Positions 1 to 7,807 of a DNA stretch of 64,000 bases are shown here, piece by piece. Position 1 is the first letter of the stretch. Each line of letters starts with the position of its first letter. The position numbers and the translations under genes are program-made. The notes under the pieces are model-generated. The model was not told the DNA's origin and ran no database searches. It was given only the letters and a program-made list of their open reading frames with translations. The stretch comes from Methylomonas sp. (lineage in GTDB: Bacteria; Pseudomonadota; Gammaproteobacteria; Methylococcales; Methylomonadaceae): assembly GCF_023228165.1 (NCBI RefSeq), contig NZ_JALOBS010000014.1:1-64000 (forward strand), read 5' to 3'.

Positions 1-132
1 GAGGATTTTTTTGCCTCATTTTTGGAGACCGCTATGTCGGATTTTGACGCGGCCATTGAGCGCGCCGTTTTTATTGTCAGCCTGAATGCTGGTGTTCGGA
101 AAATATCGGCTTTTTCAGGGACGACTATTTAA
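1..132 (+). CDS. C-terminal end of an unidentified protein (5' truncated)
   Basis: An open frame enters from the left edge and stops with TAA at 130-132, leaving 43 residues that read EDFFASFLETAM and end in FSGTTI. The next gene starts 20 bp later with its own ribosome binding site, so the two may share a transcript. The fragment is mostly acidic and hydrophobic and I recognise no family. It could be chance, since only 44 codons are visible, but its stop sits just before a well-formed start on the same strand. Confidence 0.4.
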   Translation, partial: EDFFASFLETAMSDFDAAIERAVFIVSLNAGVRKISAFSGTTI

Positions 133-151
133 TAACTAACGGAGAATAAGG

Positions 152-601
152 ATGAATAGTATTAATCCAGTATTTAGAGCAATTAAGAAGTTTTTCTTGC
201 TGTCGGTGCTTTTGAGTTTCATACCGGCGGTTTATGCCAAGGACAGGGATTGTTGGGTGGAGTTTTTTCAGGGTAGTCAATATAGCGGTGATCATTTTCG
301 ACTCGACGGTCCTGCCCAATTGGCAAACCTGCATAATGTGCAAGGAAGAAATTGGGAGTTGGATATCGACAGCCTTAAAGTCGGCCCCAAGGCCAGAGTG
401 ACCGTATTTGAGAATACCAATTTTAAATTGACTTTAAAAGAAATGGAGAAATACCCGGAACTGCTTCGCTCCTTGGGGTTAACGGAAAAAGACGCCATGG
501 AAGATAAGGAGCTTATCTTTAGGGCAAATGCCAAGATACACGATCTCAGCGACTTCAATTTCCGCAAGAAAATCCGCTCTTTAAAAATCGACTGCAAATA
601 A
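152..601 (+). CDS. Exported beta/gamma-crystallin-like protein
   Basis: A 149-residue protein with a clear Sec signal peptide (basic N-terminus, hydrophobic LLSVLLSF, cleavage near AVYA-KD at about residue 29). The mature part opens with CWVEFFQGSQYSG and continues through a DSLKVGPKARVTVFEN stretch, the pattern of a beta/gamma-crystallin Greek-key motif (aromatic-rich strand, then G and a conserved S before a second strand). The two Cys near the mature N- and C-termini could form a disulphide. The start is fixed by GGAGAATAAGG just before ATG. The role is unknown; bacterial relatives are often calcium-binding structural proteins. The fold assignment is from pattern only. Confidence 0.7.
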   Translation: MNSINPVFRAIKKFFLLSVLLSFIPAVYAKDRDCWVEFFQGSQYSGDHFRLDGPAQLANLHNVQGRNWELDIDSLKVGPKARVTVFENTNFKLTLKEMEKYPELLRSLGLTEKDAMEDKELIFRANAKIHDLSDFNFRKKIRSLKIDCK

Positions 602-628
602 CAGTCATTTATAAAGAAATAGTTAGGG

Positions 629-1057
629 TTAAGGATGATTAACTAAACGGCCCTGCAGGTGTTCTCGCAGCCGGGCTATCTGGGTTTCGGCCTCCGGTTT
701 GGTATAGGCGCTGGCTGCGAATTTGCCCCAGATCGGACCTGGCCAGGCAATATCGGCCCGATAGCGAACCACATGATGGAGATGCAATTGCGGTACCAGA
801 TTGCCGATGGCGGCAATATTTAGCTTATCCGGTCGGTAAATCGCTACCAGTGCTTCCGCCAACCAACAGGACTCGTCCAGCAATTGCTGTCTGTCGCCGG
901 CCGCTAGTTGATATATTTCCGTGACGTCGTGGCGCCGCGGTACCAGGATTAGCCAGGGATATTGACAGTCATTCATCAGTAAAATTTTGCACAACGCGAA
1001 ATGGCCGACATCTAGACAGTCTTGTTCTAAGCGCGGGTGTAACTGAAATAGGTTCAT
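629..1057 (-). CDS. HIT family protein (nucleotide hydrolase-like)
   Basis: About 142 residues from the ATG at 1057 (MNLFQLHPRL). An upstream TTG would add six residues but is less likely. The central PWLILVPRR and the C-terminal QLHLHHVVRYRAD form the histidine triad region, with the first His of the usual HxHxH motif replaced by Gln. That Q variant recurs in the proteobacterial branch of small HIT proteins. HIT proteins hydrolyse or transfer nucleotides such as Ap4A; the substrate here is unknown. It stands alone, convergent with the crystallin-like gene and divergent from the membrane protein at 1210. Confidence 0.8.
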   Translation of the reverse strand: MNLFQLHPRLEQDCLDVGHFALCKILLMNDCQYPWLILVPRRHDVTEIYQLAAGDRQQLLDESCWLAEALVAIYRPDKLNIAAIGNLVPQLHLHHVVRYRADIAWPGPIWGKFAASAYTKPEAETQIARLREHLQGRLVNHP

Positions 1058-1209
1058 GATGGCGATTAACGGCAAATAAATTAGGCAAAATTTTACCGGA
1101 CATACCTGGATTTAACCACGCCGGATGGTTATGCGCCAAGCAAGCAGTTGAAACATAAGGTAGATTAAGGATAATAACCACCCACAACTATAACAATAAA
1201 GGTGGCACT

Positions 1210-2259
1210 ATGTCGGCCCAAGGTATTCTTGCTCCATATCAGCTCAGTAAGCTTAAGCTTTCGGTTTCGTTTCGTTTTCTGTTAAGCCTTTATGCCATCA
1301 TACCGCTGTGTCTGGTGGCGCTGTGGTTGGATCAATACGGTTTTCGGCATGCCTTGCGCGACATGCTGCCCAGTAGCCCCAGCCATTTTCTGCTGTTTCA
1401 GGTCTTGTTCGGCACCCCGCATATTATTGCCAGTAGTTTGCTGCTGTTCGGGCACGTGGATTATGTCAATACCTTCAAAAATAAACTGTTGGGTATGACC
1501 TTGTTTATTGCCGTGTTCTTTGGCATAGGCAGTTTGTTTATTCCTTACCGAGTGTTGTACATCATTAGCGCCAGCTGGACAGTTTATCACGTGTTAAAGC
1601 AGCAACACGGCGTTGCCAAGGCGGTGTGCCGTTTACCGAGTTGGGCGTTTTATTTGCAACTGTGGCTGAGCGTCAGTGCGGGTATTTTTATTTACATGGG
1701 GATTTTTTTAAAAAATAGCCTCACATCCCTGCAAGCGGACCTAGTCTTGCAGATCGCCAGTGGCTTAACCGCAGTCTTGTTAATTTCCACGCTGGTTTGC
1801 CAAAAATATGTGCCGAGTCGATTCGGGGTGTATTTTTTATGGGCCAACACCCTATTGGTGGTGGCGAGCTGGTATGTGTTCAGTCAGCAGTATTATTTTT
1901 TGGCAATCCTGATGCCGCGACTGGTACACGACATTACCGCCTACAGTTTTTACGTCAGCCATGATGTTAACCGGCACGGCGACCAGCCGCAAAACGCCCT
2001 GTTCAGGCTGGCGGCCTGGTGCCATTTGCCGGTAGCATTGGTATTGCCGGTGCTATCGTTTTTATTGACTTATTTATTACAGGTTTACGGCGACGATTTA
2101 GTCAACGTGATCTTGCAAACATTGTTTTCCACCCAAATATACAAAGCGGTAACCTTGGGCTTGATAGGTTACCTGGCCTTGATGCATTACTACACCGAGG
2201 CCTTTGTTTGGGCGGCGGGGTCACCGTTGCGGCGCTATATACGTTTTAGCGGGATTTGA
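1210..2259 (+). CDS. Polytopic membrane protein with conserved-looking histidines, unknown function
   Basis: A 349-residue protein with about nine hydrophobic segments, starting 8 nt after AAAGG. Histidines sit in or beside the membrane segments in distinctive patches: GTPHIIAS (around residue 70), YHVLKQQHG (around 127), RLVHDITAYSFYVSHDVNRH (around 235-255) and LMHYYTEAFVW (near the C-terminus). This arrangement resembles a membrane di-iron or haem site and recalls Brp/Blh-type carotene dioxygenases, but I cannot show homology. Its stop is 3 bp from the stop of the convergent MCWS-motif membrane gene. Confidence 0.75.
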   Translation: MSAQGILAPYQLSKLKLSVSFRFLLSLYAIIPLCLVALWLDQYGFRHALRDMLPSSPSHFLLFQVLFGTPHIIASSLLLFGHVDYVNTFKNKLLGMTLFIAVFFGIGSLFIPYRVLYIISASWTVYHVLKQQHGVAKAVCRLPSWAFYLQLWLSVSAGIFIYMGIFLKNSLTSLQADLVLQIASGLTAVLLISTLVCQKYVPSRFGVYFLWANTLLVVASWYVFSQQYYFLAILMPRLVHDITAYSFYVSHDVNRHGDQPQNALFRLAAWCHLPVALVLPVLSFLLTYLLQVYGDDLVNVILQTLFSTQIYKAVTLGLIGYLALMHYYTEAFVWAAGSPLRRYIRFSGI

Positions 2260-2262
2260 TCA

Positions 2263-3042
2263 TTATTTCGACTGGGTATTTTGCTCAAGTCGTTCGCGGG
2301 TCAAAAATTTCGGATAGGTTAGACCATACCAGCTGGTGACATGTAAAAAGCGGCGGGCAGGGGTTTTGATCAGTAGTAATAGCAAACCGATAGAATATAA
2401 ACACCATACGGCAGCCCATTCGTTCATATTGTTGGTGGTCAAAAAGGCCAATAAGGGGCCGGTATTGAGATGGTAAAGTACCAGCTTCCAGGAGCCGTAA
2501 ATCAGCGGTAGCAAAAAGGCCGCATAAACGTAGCTATTGGCCATTTCAATACTGCCGCTGGCCGGAATGGCCCAGGCAATATGCCATTGGCCTGAGGTCG
2601 AGCAGATTTGTTGCCCGCAAAACGGCATGCTGAATTTGATGTCGGTACCGGGCAAAAACTGGTAAGACCTGTCATAGCAAAAACTGGTCCAGTCGAAAGG
2701 ATAAATACGCATCATGAAAATGGTGGCGGCGGCAAAACACAAGCCATACACATAGGGTGCAATACGCTGCCGTAAGGGTTGCGGGATGAAATGCATGGTG
2801 ACCGCGTTGACGAAAAACGGCTGGAAAGCAATGTGCATGTAACCCAGGAAGGTGGCAATCTGATTGTTCGGATTAAAGCACTCGTCAATCACCGTGTAGG
2901 TATACGCCTGCAGCAATTCCATCAAGGAAAAATAAGCCAAGGCCAGACACAGCACCTTGGATTCCCCTTGACGATAAAAATAAACAGTACTTGCAAAGCC
3001 GGTAACCGCCAGCACCGCCGATGCCTCTCCACTCCAACACAT
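2263..3042 (-). CDS. MCWS-motif membrane protein (DUF5765-like)
   Basis: A 259-residue protein that starts exactly with MCWSGEAS behind a strong GGAGGGG ribosome binding site. The N-terminal Met-Cys-Trp-Ser signature followed by a transmembrane helix, and a total of six or seven helices, matches my recollection of the DUF5765 family. The loop around residues 115-160 carries several Cys and aromatic residues (FCYDRSYQF, FCGQQIC). No catalytic role is established. It is convergent with the His-rich membrane protein at 1210-2259, with only 3 bp between the stops. Confidence 0.7.
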   Translation of the reverse strand: MCWSGEASAVLAVTGFASTVYFYRQGESKVLCLALAYFSLMELLQAYTYTVIDECFNPNNQIATFLGYMHIAFQPFFVNAVTMHFIPQPLRQRIAPYVYGLCFAAATIFMMRIYPFDWTSFCYDRSYQFLPGTDIKFSMPFCGQQICSTSGQWHIAWAIPASGSIEMANSYVYAAFLLPLIYGSWKLVLYHLNTGPLLAFLTTNNMNEWAAVWCLYSIGLLLLLIKTPARRFLHVTSWYGLTYPKFLTRERLEQNTQSK

Positions 3043-3299
3043 AACCCCTCCCGGGATCGAAACTTTTTAAAATTAGAATCCGCCGCAAACTCGGATCCTG
3101 TATCGGAGTTTGGAACAGGACGATGTTATCCGGCTTAACGGCCGATTGCTGTTTTGGGATTGGGGTCAGCCAAGTGTGCCAAAGGTGAGCAATTGTTTGC
3201 TTCGCTCGGGCCCCTAGATGATGGTTGGAAGGCGGCGAGGGGAGCGGCGAGATTTACAAAGCTTATTTCTCGCCATGTTAAGCATCATTAATTGGATTG

Positions 3300-3509
3300 T
3301 TAATCTTCGACCGTAAATCCAACCTTAATGGTGACCTGCCAGTGCGCGACTTTGCCGTTTTCGATATGGCCGCGAGTTTCCACCACCTCAAACCAGCGCA
3401 TATTTTTAATGGTTTGGCCGGCTTTGGCGACGGCGGTTTCGATGGCATGTTGAATACCGGCACTGGAAGAACCGGTCAATTCGACTTTTTTGTATACATG
3501 TTCAGACAT
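3300..3509 (-). CDS. Dodecin, flavin-binding storage protein
   Basis: A 69-residue protein of typical dodecin length. It has VYKKVELTGSSSAGIQ at the N-terminus, the MRWFEVVE segment whose Trp stacks on the isoalloxazine ring in characterised dodecins, and the C-terminal HWQVTIKVGF strand. Dodecins form hollow dodecamers that bind riboflavin or FMN and buffer free flavin. The start follows GAGGAG by a few bases. It lies 15 bp downstream of thiE on the same strand and may be the last gene of the ligA-like/thiD/thiE transcript. Confidence 0.93.
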   Translation of the reverse strand: MSEHVYKKVELTGSSSAGIQHAIETAVAKAGQTIKNMRWFEVVETRGHIENGKVAHWQVTIKVGFTVED

Positions 3510-3524
3510 AATAATCTCCTCGAT

Positions 3525-4142
3525 TTAGGAATGAAATAGAGCTTGATAGGCGCGGGCCGCGGCTTGCGGCTCGTGGTCGAAGACCCCGCCTATCACCGCC
3601 AGTAAGTCTGCACCCGCAGCAATTAACTGTCCACCGTTTTCCGGCAGTATGCCGCCAATGGCGACTATCGGCAGGTTTAACAGTTGTTTAGCCTGGGTTA
3701 AGGTGGCCGGATCGGCGGGTGCCGCCAACGGCTTGGAGCCGGACGGAAAGAAGCGGCCGAAAGCCACATAATCCGCGCCATGCTCGGCAGCAACACCGGC
3801 TTTGTTTACATCGTTATAACACGATACGCCGATAATGGCATTAGCCCCCAATTGGTGCCTGGCTTCGGCGATATCGCCGTCATCCCTACCCAGATGCACG
3901 CCGTCGGCACCGACTTTCAAGCTCAACTCCACGCTATCGTTGATCAGTAACGGTGCTTGATAGGCATGGCAAAGCGTTAATAATTGGCGAGCCAAACCTT
4001 CTGCGTCGAGCGGCTGTTTATCGCGATATTGAATCACCCCGGCGCCGCCTTTTAAGGCCGCTTCTACCTCGCGCAGGACTTGTTCGAGGGATTTGTGTTC
4101 GGGCTGGGTGATGGCATACAAGCCGCGTTTAGGAAAATTCAT
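3525..4142 (-). CDS. thiE: Thiamine-phosphate synthase
   Basis: A 205-residue TIM-barrel protein that joins HMP-pyrophosphate to the thiazole phosphate to give thiamine phosphate. Diagnostic stretches are QYRDK (about residue 39), LLINDS, GADGVHLGRDD, FGRFFPSGSKPLA with the phosphate-binding Ser/Lys, and VAIGGI near the C-terminus. The start ATG overlaps the thiD stop as ATGA, so the two are translationally coupled. No TPP riboswitch was visible upstream of the cluster. Confidence 0.96.
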   Translation of the reverse strand: MNFPKRGLYAITQPEHKSLEQVLREVEAALKGGAGVIQYRDKQPLDAEGLARQLLTLCHAYQAPLLINDSVELSLKVGADGVHLGRDDGDIAEARHQLGANAIIGVSCYNDVNKAGVAAEHGADYVAFGRFFPSGSKPLAAPADPATLTQAKQLLNLPIVAIGGILPENGGQLIAAGADLLAVIGGVFDHEPQAAARAYQALFHS

Positions 4143-4924
4143 GCATCCATCCAGAATAAACGCTTGGGATTGTATTGGCCTTTGCCGGGCAGATAGGCGG
4201 CGGCTAAGCTTTGCCAGGTAAATTCCTGGGCTTCATTGACCGCGGTAAATACATCCAGCCCTTGGGCAAGCAGGGCGGCAATGGCGCTGGCCAGCGTACA
4301 GCCTGAACCGTGATATTGGTGCGGCAGCCGTTGCCAGTTAAAGGTTTCGCTCAAATTATCCGGCATGAACAAACGGTTATGCACCAGCTCGGAATGTTCA
4401 TGGGTGCCGGTGATTAACACGTTTTGGGCGCCTTTGGCTCGCAGCAGCCGGGCGCAGTCGCTTAAATCATCAACACCCGCCAGTCTGCGCGCTTCGTCGC
4501 TATTCGGTGTCAATACCGTAGTTAACGGCAGTAGCTCTTCGGTGATGGTGGTTATCAGTTGCCGGCTGGCCAGTTCGGTACCGCCGCCCGCGGCCAAGAC
4601 CGGGTCGAGTACCACCGGAATATCCGGACATTGCTGCAAAATCCGTTGTATGGCCAGTGCGGCATCTTGATGACCCAACAAGCCGATCTTGATGGACGAA
4701 ACCTTGAAATCATTCAGCAGGGTTTCCGCCTGACTGATGATGTCTGCGGGCCGCTGCGGCAGTAATTTTTTGACATTGCGGCTGTCCTGTTCGGTCAATG
4801 CCGTAATCACACTGGCGGCATGGCAATGGTGGCTGGCGATGGTTTCGATGTCGGCTTGTATGCCGGCACCGCCACTGGGATCATGCCCGGAAAAGCACAG
4901 CACGATAGGGCGGTTTGTAGTCAT
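4139..4924 (-). CDS. thiD: Hydroxymethylpyrimidine/phosphomethylpyrimidine kinase
   Basis: A 261-residue ribokinase-fold enzyme that phosphorylates HMP and HMP-P in thiamine synthesis. The N-terminal FSGHDPSGGAGIQADIET is the substrate-binding loop, and GSGCTLASAIAALLAQG near residue 220 carries the anion hole and catalytic region. Length is normal. It overlaps the upstream LigA-like gene by ATGA and the downstream thiE by ATGA, so all three are probably co-transcribed. Confidence 0.96.
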   Translation of the reverse strand: MTTNRPIVLCFSGHDPSGGAGIQADIETIASHHCHAASVITALTEQDSRNVKKLLPQRPADIISQAETLLNDFKVSSIKIGLLGHQDAALAIQRILQQCPDIPVVLDPVLAAGGGTELASRQLITTITEELLPLTTVLTPNSDEARRLAGVDDLSDCARLLRAKGAQNVLITGTHEHSELVHNRLFMPDNLSETFNWQRLPHQYHGSGCTLASAIAALLAQGLDVFTAVNEAQEFTWQSLAAAYLPGKGQYNPKRLFWMDA

Positions 4925-6876
4925 GAGCCGGCTCCGTTCAGCAATTGCAAAAATTCCTGCTCGCTAACGATGTTAACCCCTTTATCGCGGGCGGCATTCA
5001 GTTTGTTGGCGCCCACATTATCGCCGGCTACCAGGTAATCGGTTTTGGCCGATACCGAACTACCGATTTTGGCACCTTTGGCTTTGGCTTGTTTACTGAG
5101 GTCATCGCGGTTGCCGCTATGCAAGGTACCGGTGAATACCAAGGTTTTGCCCGCCAACGGATGGGATAAATCATCTTGTTGATGTTGAGTGCTCCGCAGA
5201 TTAAATCCCAGTGCCATCAGCTTATCGAACAAAGGTTTGATGGTCTTAAAGCCTTCGGTAATGACGGTCGCGGTTTTTTCGGCAAAACCCTCGATGGCTA
5301 CGATATCGTCCTCGCTGAGTGAGAAAATGTCCGTCAGGGCGTGATGGCTGAGCAAGCGTTCGCAATTACCGAGGCCCATTCTAAACACACCGAAAGCAGC
5401 CAAAAAACGCCAGTCCTCCACGGCTTCCGTGCGGCTCCGCAGCAGTTGATCGACCAGATTCTGCGATTGCTTGGGACCAAAGCCCATGCTTTCGAATTGC
5501 TCGGCGCTTAACGCATAAATTTCGTCAACCCGGCGAATACCGTATTCATACAGCTTTTTGATACTGGCGGCGCCGAAACCGTCGTTGTTTTTCAGTACCC
5601 GGAAAAAATGCTCCATGCTGTTGCTAATCTGAGCCGGGCAGGCGAGGTTGTTGGGACAGATCAAGTAATCGTTGTCCCAGATCAAGGTATGGTTGCAACT
5701 GGGACAACGCTCGGGTACTTGCGGTTCGGCGGGACGTATTACGTGCTCTATTTTAGGAATCACTTCGCCGGAGCGGGCCAGCTGGATGATCGCGCCGGGG
5801 CCTATGCCTTTATCCAGCACCATTTTGTAATGATGGGCCGTGGCCCGTGACAGCAGCGCGCCGCTGAGACGCACCGGTTCAAGCTCGGCGACCGGCGTAA
5901 TGCGTCCGGATCGCGACGTTTGCGGCGTAACGCTTAACACTTCGACTTCAGCCGTTTGCAAATTTTCCTTGTAGGCCAATTGCCAGCGGTGATGGTGGCG
6001 GGTGGCGCCCATGTGACTTTTCAGTTCTTCGTCGACGATTTCCAGAATCACGCCGTCGACATCGTAATCCACTTTATGCCATATGCTTTTGACGATATTT
6101 TCGAAGTCGCTGCTTAAGGTTTCCCATGCCCCGAGCCAGCTAGGCAGTATGGCAAAGGGATAAAACACCGCGGCATGGTCCTTGATGGCGGATTCGGCGT
6201 GTTCATCCAGTTCTTTCTCCTTGATGACGCTGGCCTGAAAGTTACGGGCGTTATCGAAATACGCGGCAAGATGCGCGTCGAAGTAACTACGGGACACCAC
6301 GATTTCACCCGCGCCCAAGCCGCGTCGACCGTGATCGGCAATCTGCAGGCCGCGATCAAAGACCCGGCTGATATCCTGGCCCTTGCGGCCGTCGCCGCGA
6401 GTGTAGAGCATTTCGCCGTCATCATAGGCCGCATAGCCGTCCAGTTTTGGGGTGACCTTAAACGTCAGCTCGGCAAAATTTTTACCCAGCTCCTGGGCGG
6501 CTTTTTCGATACGGACGGCCCAGCGTTCCACATCCTCGAAGGTATAAGCCTTATCGGTGGATAGCATAATCGCCGGTAAATCCACGGTTTTACCGGCGAA
6601 AACCGGTTCAGGCTCCACTACCTGTAATAAGGGATGTCGAGGGTTACGTTTTTTCAGCTCCGCCAGATAAATAAAATCGTAATCGGCATCGCTGATAATC
6701 GGTTCTCCGCCACGGTACAAGGCATTGGCGTATTGCAAAAAAGCCGTCAATTCGGAATCGCTGGCGGTTAAGATAGAACCTGGGTCATTACATAGCTGGC
6801 AAAAACGATGTTCGCTTAAAGCGTCAAAGCTTAGGGATGCTTGTGCGATTAGGTTTTTCTGAGGAGTGGTAAGCAT
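4921..6876 (-). CDS. Divergent NAD+-dependent DNA ligase (LigA paralogue)
   Basis: From the ATG at 6876 this is 651 residues with the full LigA layout: Ia NAD-binding region (ISDADYD), nucleotidyl transferase with KLDG (K144), OB fold (SRSGRITPVAELEPV), a four-Cys zinc finger (CPSC...CPNNLAC), HhH repeats and a C-terminal BRCT domain (KTLVFTGTLH). Key changes are visible. Motif IV, DGVVIK in E. coli LigA, reads DGVILE here, replacing the essential Lys290 by Glu279. The AAAGSLRQ stretch after the N-x-RN motif is replaced by FQASVIKE. Motif V Lys (WQLAYK) is kept. It is probably a second LigA-like protein with altered or lost ligase activity. A TTG at 6927 would extend it, but that lies inside the upstream terminator. 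Confidence 0.85.
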   Translation of the reverse strand: MLTTPQKNLIAQASLSFDALSEHRFCQLCNDPGSILTASDSELTAFLQYANALYRGGEPIISDADYDFIYLAELKKRNPRHPLLQVVEPEPVFAGKTVDLPAIMLSTDKAYTFEDVERWAVRIEKAAQELGKNFAELTFKVTPKLDGYAAYDDGEMLYTRGDGRKGQDISRVFDRGLQIADHGRRGLGAGEIVVSRSYFDAHLAAYFDNARNFQASVIKEKELDEHAESAIKDHAAVFYPFAILPSWLGAWETLSSDFENIVKSIWHKVDYDVDGVILEIVDEELKSHMGATRHHHRWQLAYKENLQTAEVEVLSVTPQTSRSGRITPVAELEPVRLSGALLSRATAHHYKMVLDKGIGPGAIIQLARSGEVIPKIEHVIRPAEPQVPERCPSCNHTLIWDNDYLICPNNLACPAQISNSMEHFFRVLKNNDGFGAASIKKLYEYGIRRVDEIYALSAEQFESMGFGPKQSQNLVDQLLRSRTEAVEDWRFLAAFGVFRMGLGNCERLLSHHALTDIFSLSEDDIVAIEGFAEKTATVITEGFKTIKPLFDKLMALGFNLRSTQHQQDDLSHPLAGKTLVFTGTLHSGNRDDLSKQAKAKGAKIGSSVSAKTDYLVAGDNVGANKLNAARDKGVNIVSEQEFLQLLNGAGS

Positions 6877-6907
6877 GTTGGGCCAAGCAAAATCTGTCAG
6901 GCCGGGA

Positions 6908-6913
6908 ATTATA
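6908..6913 (-). promoter_or_regulatory. Candidate -10 element for the LigA-like/thiD/thiE operon
   Basis: TATAAT on the minus strand, about 32 nt before the ATG at 6876 and just after the terminator of the preceding transcript. It would start transcription near 6901. No convincing -35 hexamer is seen 16-18 nt upstream, so this is a position-based call. Confidence 0.4.
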
Positions 6914-6925
6914 GAGGATTTGACC

Positions 6926-6957
6926 AAAAAAAAGGCGGATGAGTAAACTCACCCGCC
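6926..6957 (-). terminator. Rho-independent terminator
   Basis: On the minus strand a GGCGG/CCGCC stem continues with GAGT/ACTC pairing around a TT loop and is followed at once by eight Ts. It ends the transcript arriving from the zur side or from the short promoter at 7016-7056, and separates both from the LigA-like gene. Confidence 0.85.
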
Positions 6958-7009
6958 AAGAGACCTATCTTTCAAGAGGATATGCCAACGGTAGGAAAAC
7001 GATGACATG
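6926..7009 (-). ncRNA. Candidate FNR-dependent small RNA (or leaderless micro-ORF)
   Basis: Between zur and the LigA-like gene a minus-strand promoter (-10 TAGAAT at 7016-7021) would start a transcript near 7009 that ends at the strong terminator at 6926-6957, giving about 84 nt. A palindrome of the FNR/DNR type lies centred near -40.5. The size, the promoter class and the terminal hairpin with a U-run resemble oxygen-regulated sRNAs such as FnrS or PhrS. A 19-codon ORF (MSSFSYRWHILLKDRSLGG, 6949-7008) starts almost at the predicted 5' end and stops within the hairpin, so a leaderless peptide is an alternative. This is inferred from sequence pattern only. Confidence 0.5.
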
Positions 7010-7015
7010 GGTAAT

Positions 7016-7056
7016 ATTCTAGGCGGAATCGTTCGCGGGATATTGACGTAGGTCAA
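7016..7056 (-). promoter_or_regulatory. Class II FNR/DNR-type promoter
   Basis: The dyad TTGAC-N4-GTCAA at 7043-7056 matches the CRP/FNR superfamily pattern (TTGAT-N4-ATCAA for FNR). On the minus strand it is followed after 21 nt by TAGAAT at 7016-7021. This puts the dyad centre close to -40.5 from the predicted start, the position of an activator at a class II promoter. It reads towards the short terminated transcript, not towards zur. Confidence 0.5.
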
Positions 7057-7078
7057 TGTTTAACGAGGTTGAGATAAG

Positions 7079-7615
7079 TTATTCGGTACGGCAGCTTTTG
7101 CACAGACCATGGATCTCGATGGTCTTGCGCTGCGGGCTGAACAAAGCGCTTTGCATTTCATCGGCAAGTGCTGAAAACACCTGAGACGCCGAACGCTCCT
7201 CCACATTATGGCAAGCGGTGCAGATCAATAATAATTGGTCGTGACGGGTGCCGGAACTGCGGCACCCCACGAAAGCATTCAAGCTTTCTACGCGATGAAT
7301 CAAGCCTTGCTCTAGTAAAAAATCCAAAGCACGATAAACTGTAGCGGGTTTGGCAGCATCATTAACCGGACGGAGCATGTCCAGTAAGTCGTAGGCTTTG
7401 ATGGCTTTATGGCTGTTCCAGATCAATTCCAGGATTTTGTGACGAATAGGCGTTAATTGCACGCCTCGTCTGATACACAGGTCTTCCGCAGTCGAAATGG
7501 CATGTCGGATGCACTGATTGTGGTCATGTTCCGCTGTTTGATCGGATATCGTAAATCGAGCAGTCATTTTAAAAGAGTGATCAAGTTCATCAACAACCTC
7601 GGGAAATCGCTTCAT
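7079..7615 (-). CDS. zur: Zinc uptake regulator, Fur family
   Basis: 178 residues, close to E. coli Zur throughout: LTPIRHKILELIW, KAYDLLDMLRP, KPATVYRALDFLLEQGLIHRVES and the C-terminal HGLCKSC. CTAC and CKSC are the structural zinc Cys pairs of the family. Zur represses zinc uptake when zinc is replete. The N-terminus is about 17 residues longer than usual, and an internal ATG at 7567 (MTARFTISDQ) is an alternative start. A perfect 16-bp palindrome lies at 7698-7713 in the divergent intergenic region and may be its operator. Confidence 0.9.
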   Translation of the reverse strand: MKRFPEVVDELDHSFKMTARFTISDQTAEHDHNQCIRHAISTAEDLCIRRGVQLTPIRHKILELIWNSHKAIKAYDLLDMLRPVNDAAKPATVYRALDFLLEQGLIHRVESLNAFVGCRSSGTRHDQLLLICTACHNVEERSASQVFSALADEMQSALFSPQRKTIEIHGLCKSCRTE

Positions 7616-7697
7616 AGTGAAACCTGGCGTCTTCGGTCGGGTTTTTGGTAAAGCGTAATCTGAGGGAATTTCGTGAAATTTCGGGCAAATTCTTGAT

Positions 7698-7713
7698 ATT
7701 GATTATAATCAAT
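7698..7713. promoter_or_regulatory. Perfect 16-bp palindrome, candidate Fur-family operator
   Basis: ATTGATTATAATCAAT is a perfect inverted repeat in the 192-bp region between zur and the diguanylate cyclase. Fur and Zur operators are AT-rich dyads of this kind, and autoregulation is common, so Zur or Fur is the obvious candidate. The sequence does not match the E. coli Zur box closely. Confidence 0.45.
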
Positions 7714-7807
7714 CCCAGGAAGGGCACATCTAATTAATTGCAAAAGTTACGGAATGTTTAATGTTTAAAGTGAACTATCGCTTATATCCGGGCTACGGGA
7801 GTTTTAC

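Noticed and set aside
3525..6927. TPP riboswitch before thiD/thiE
   Set aside because: The genes overlap by ATGA with no room, and the operon leader is only about 25 nt with no THI-box pattern.
6877..6927. TTG start extending the LigA-like protein
   Set aside because: It lies at the edge of the terminator and upstream of the -10 element; the ATG at 6876 fits better.
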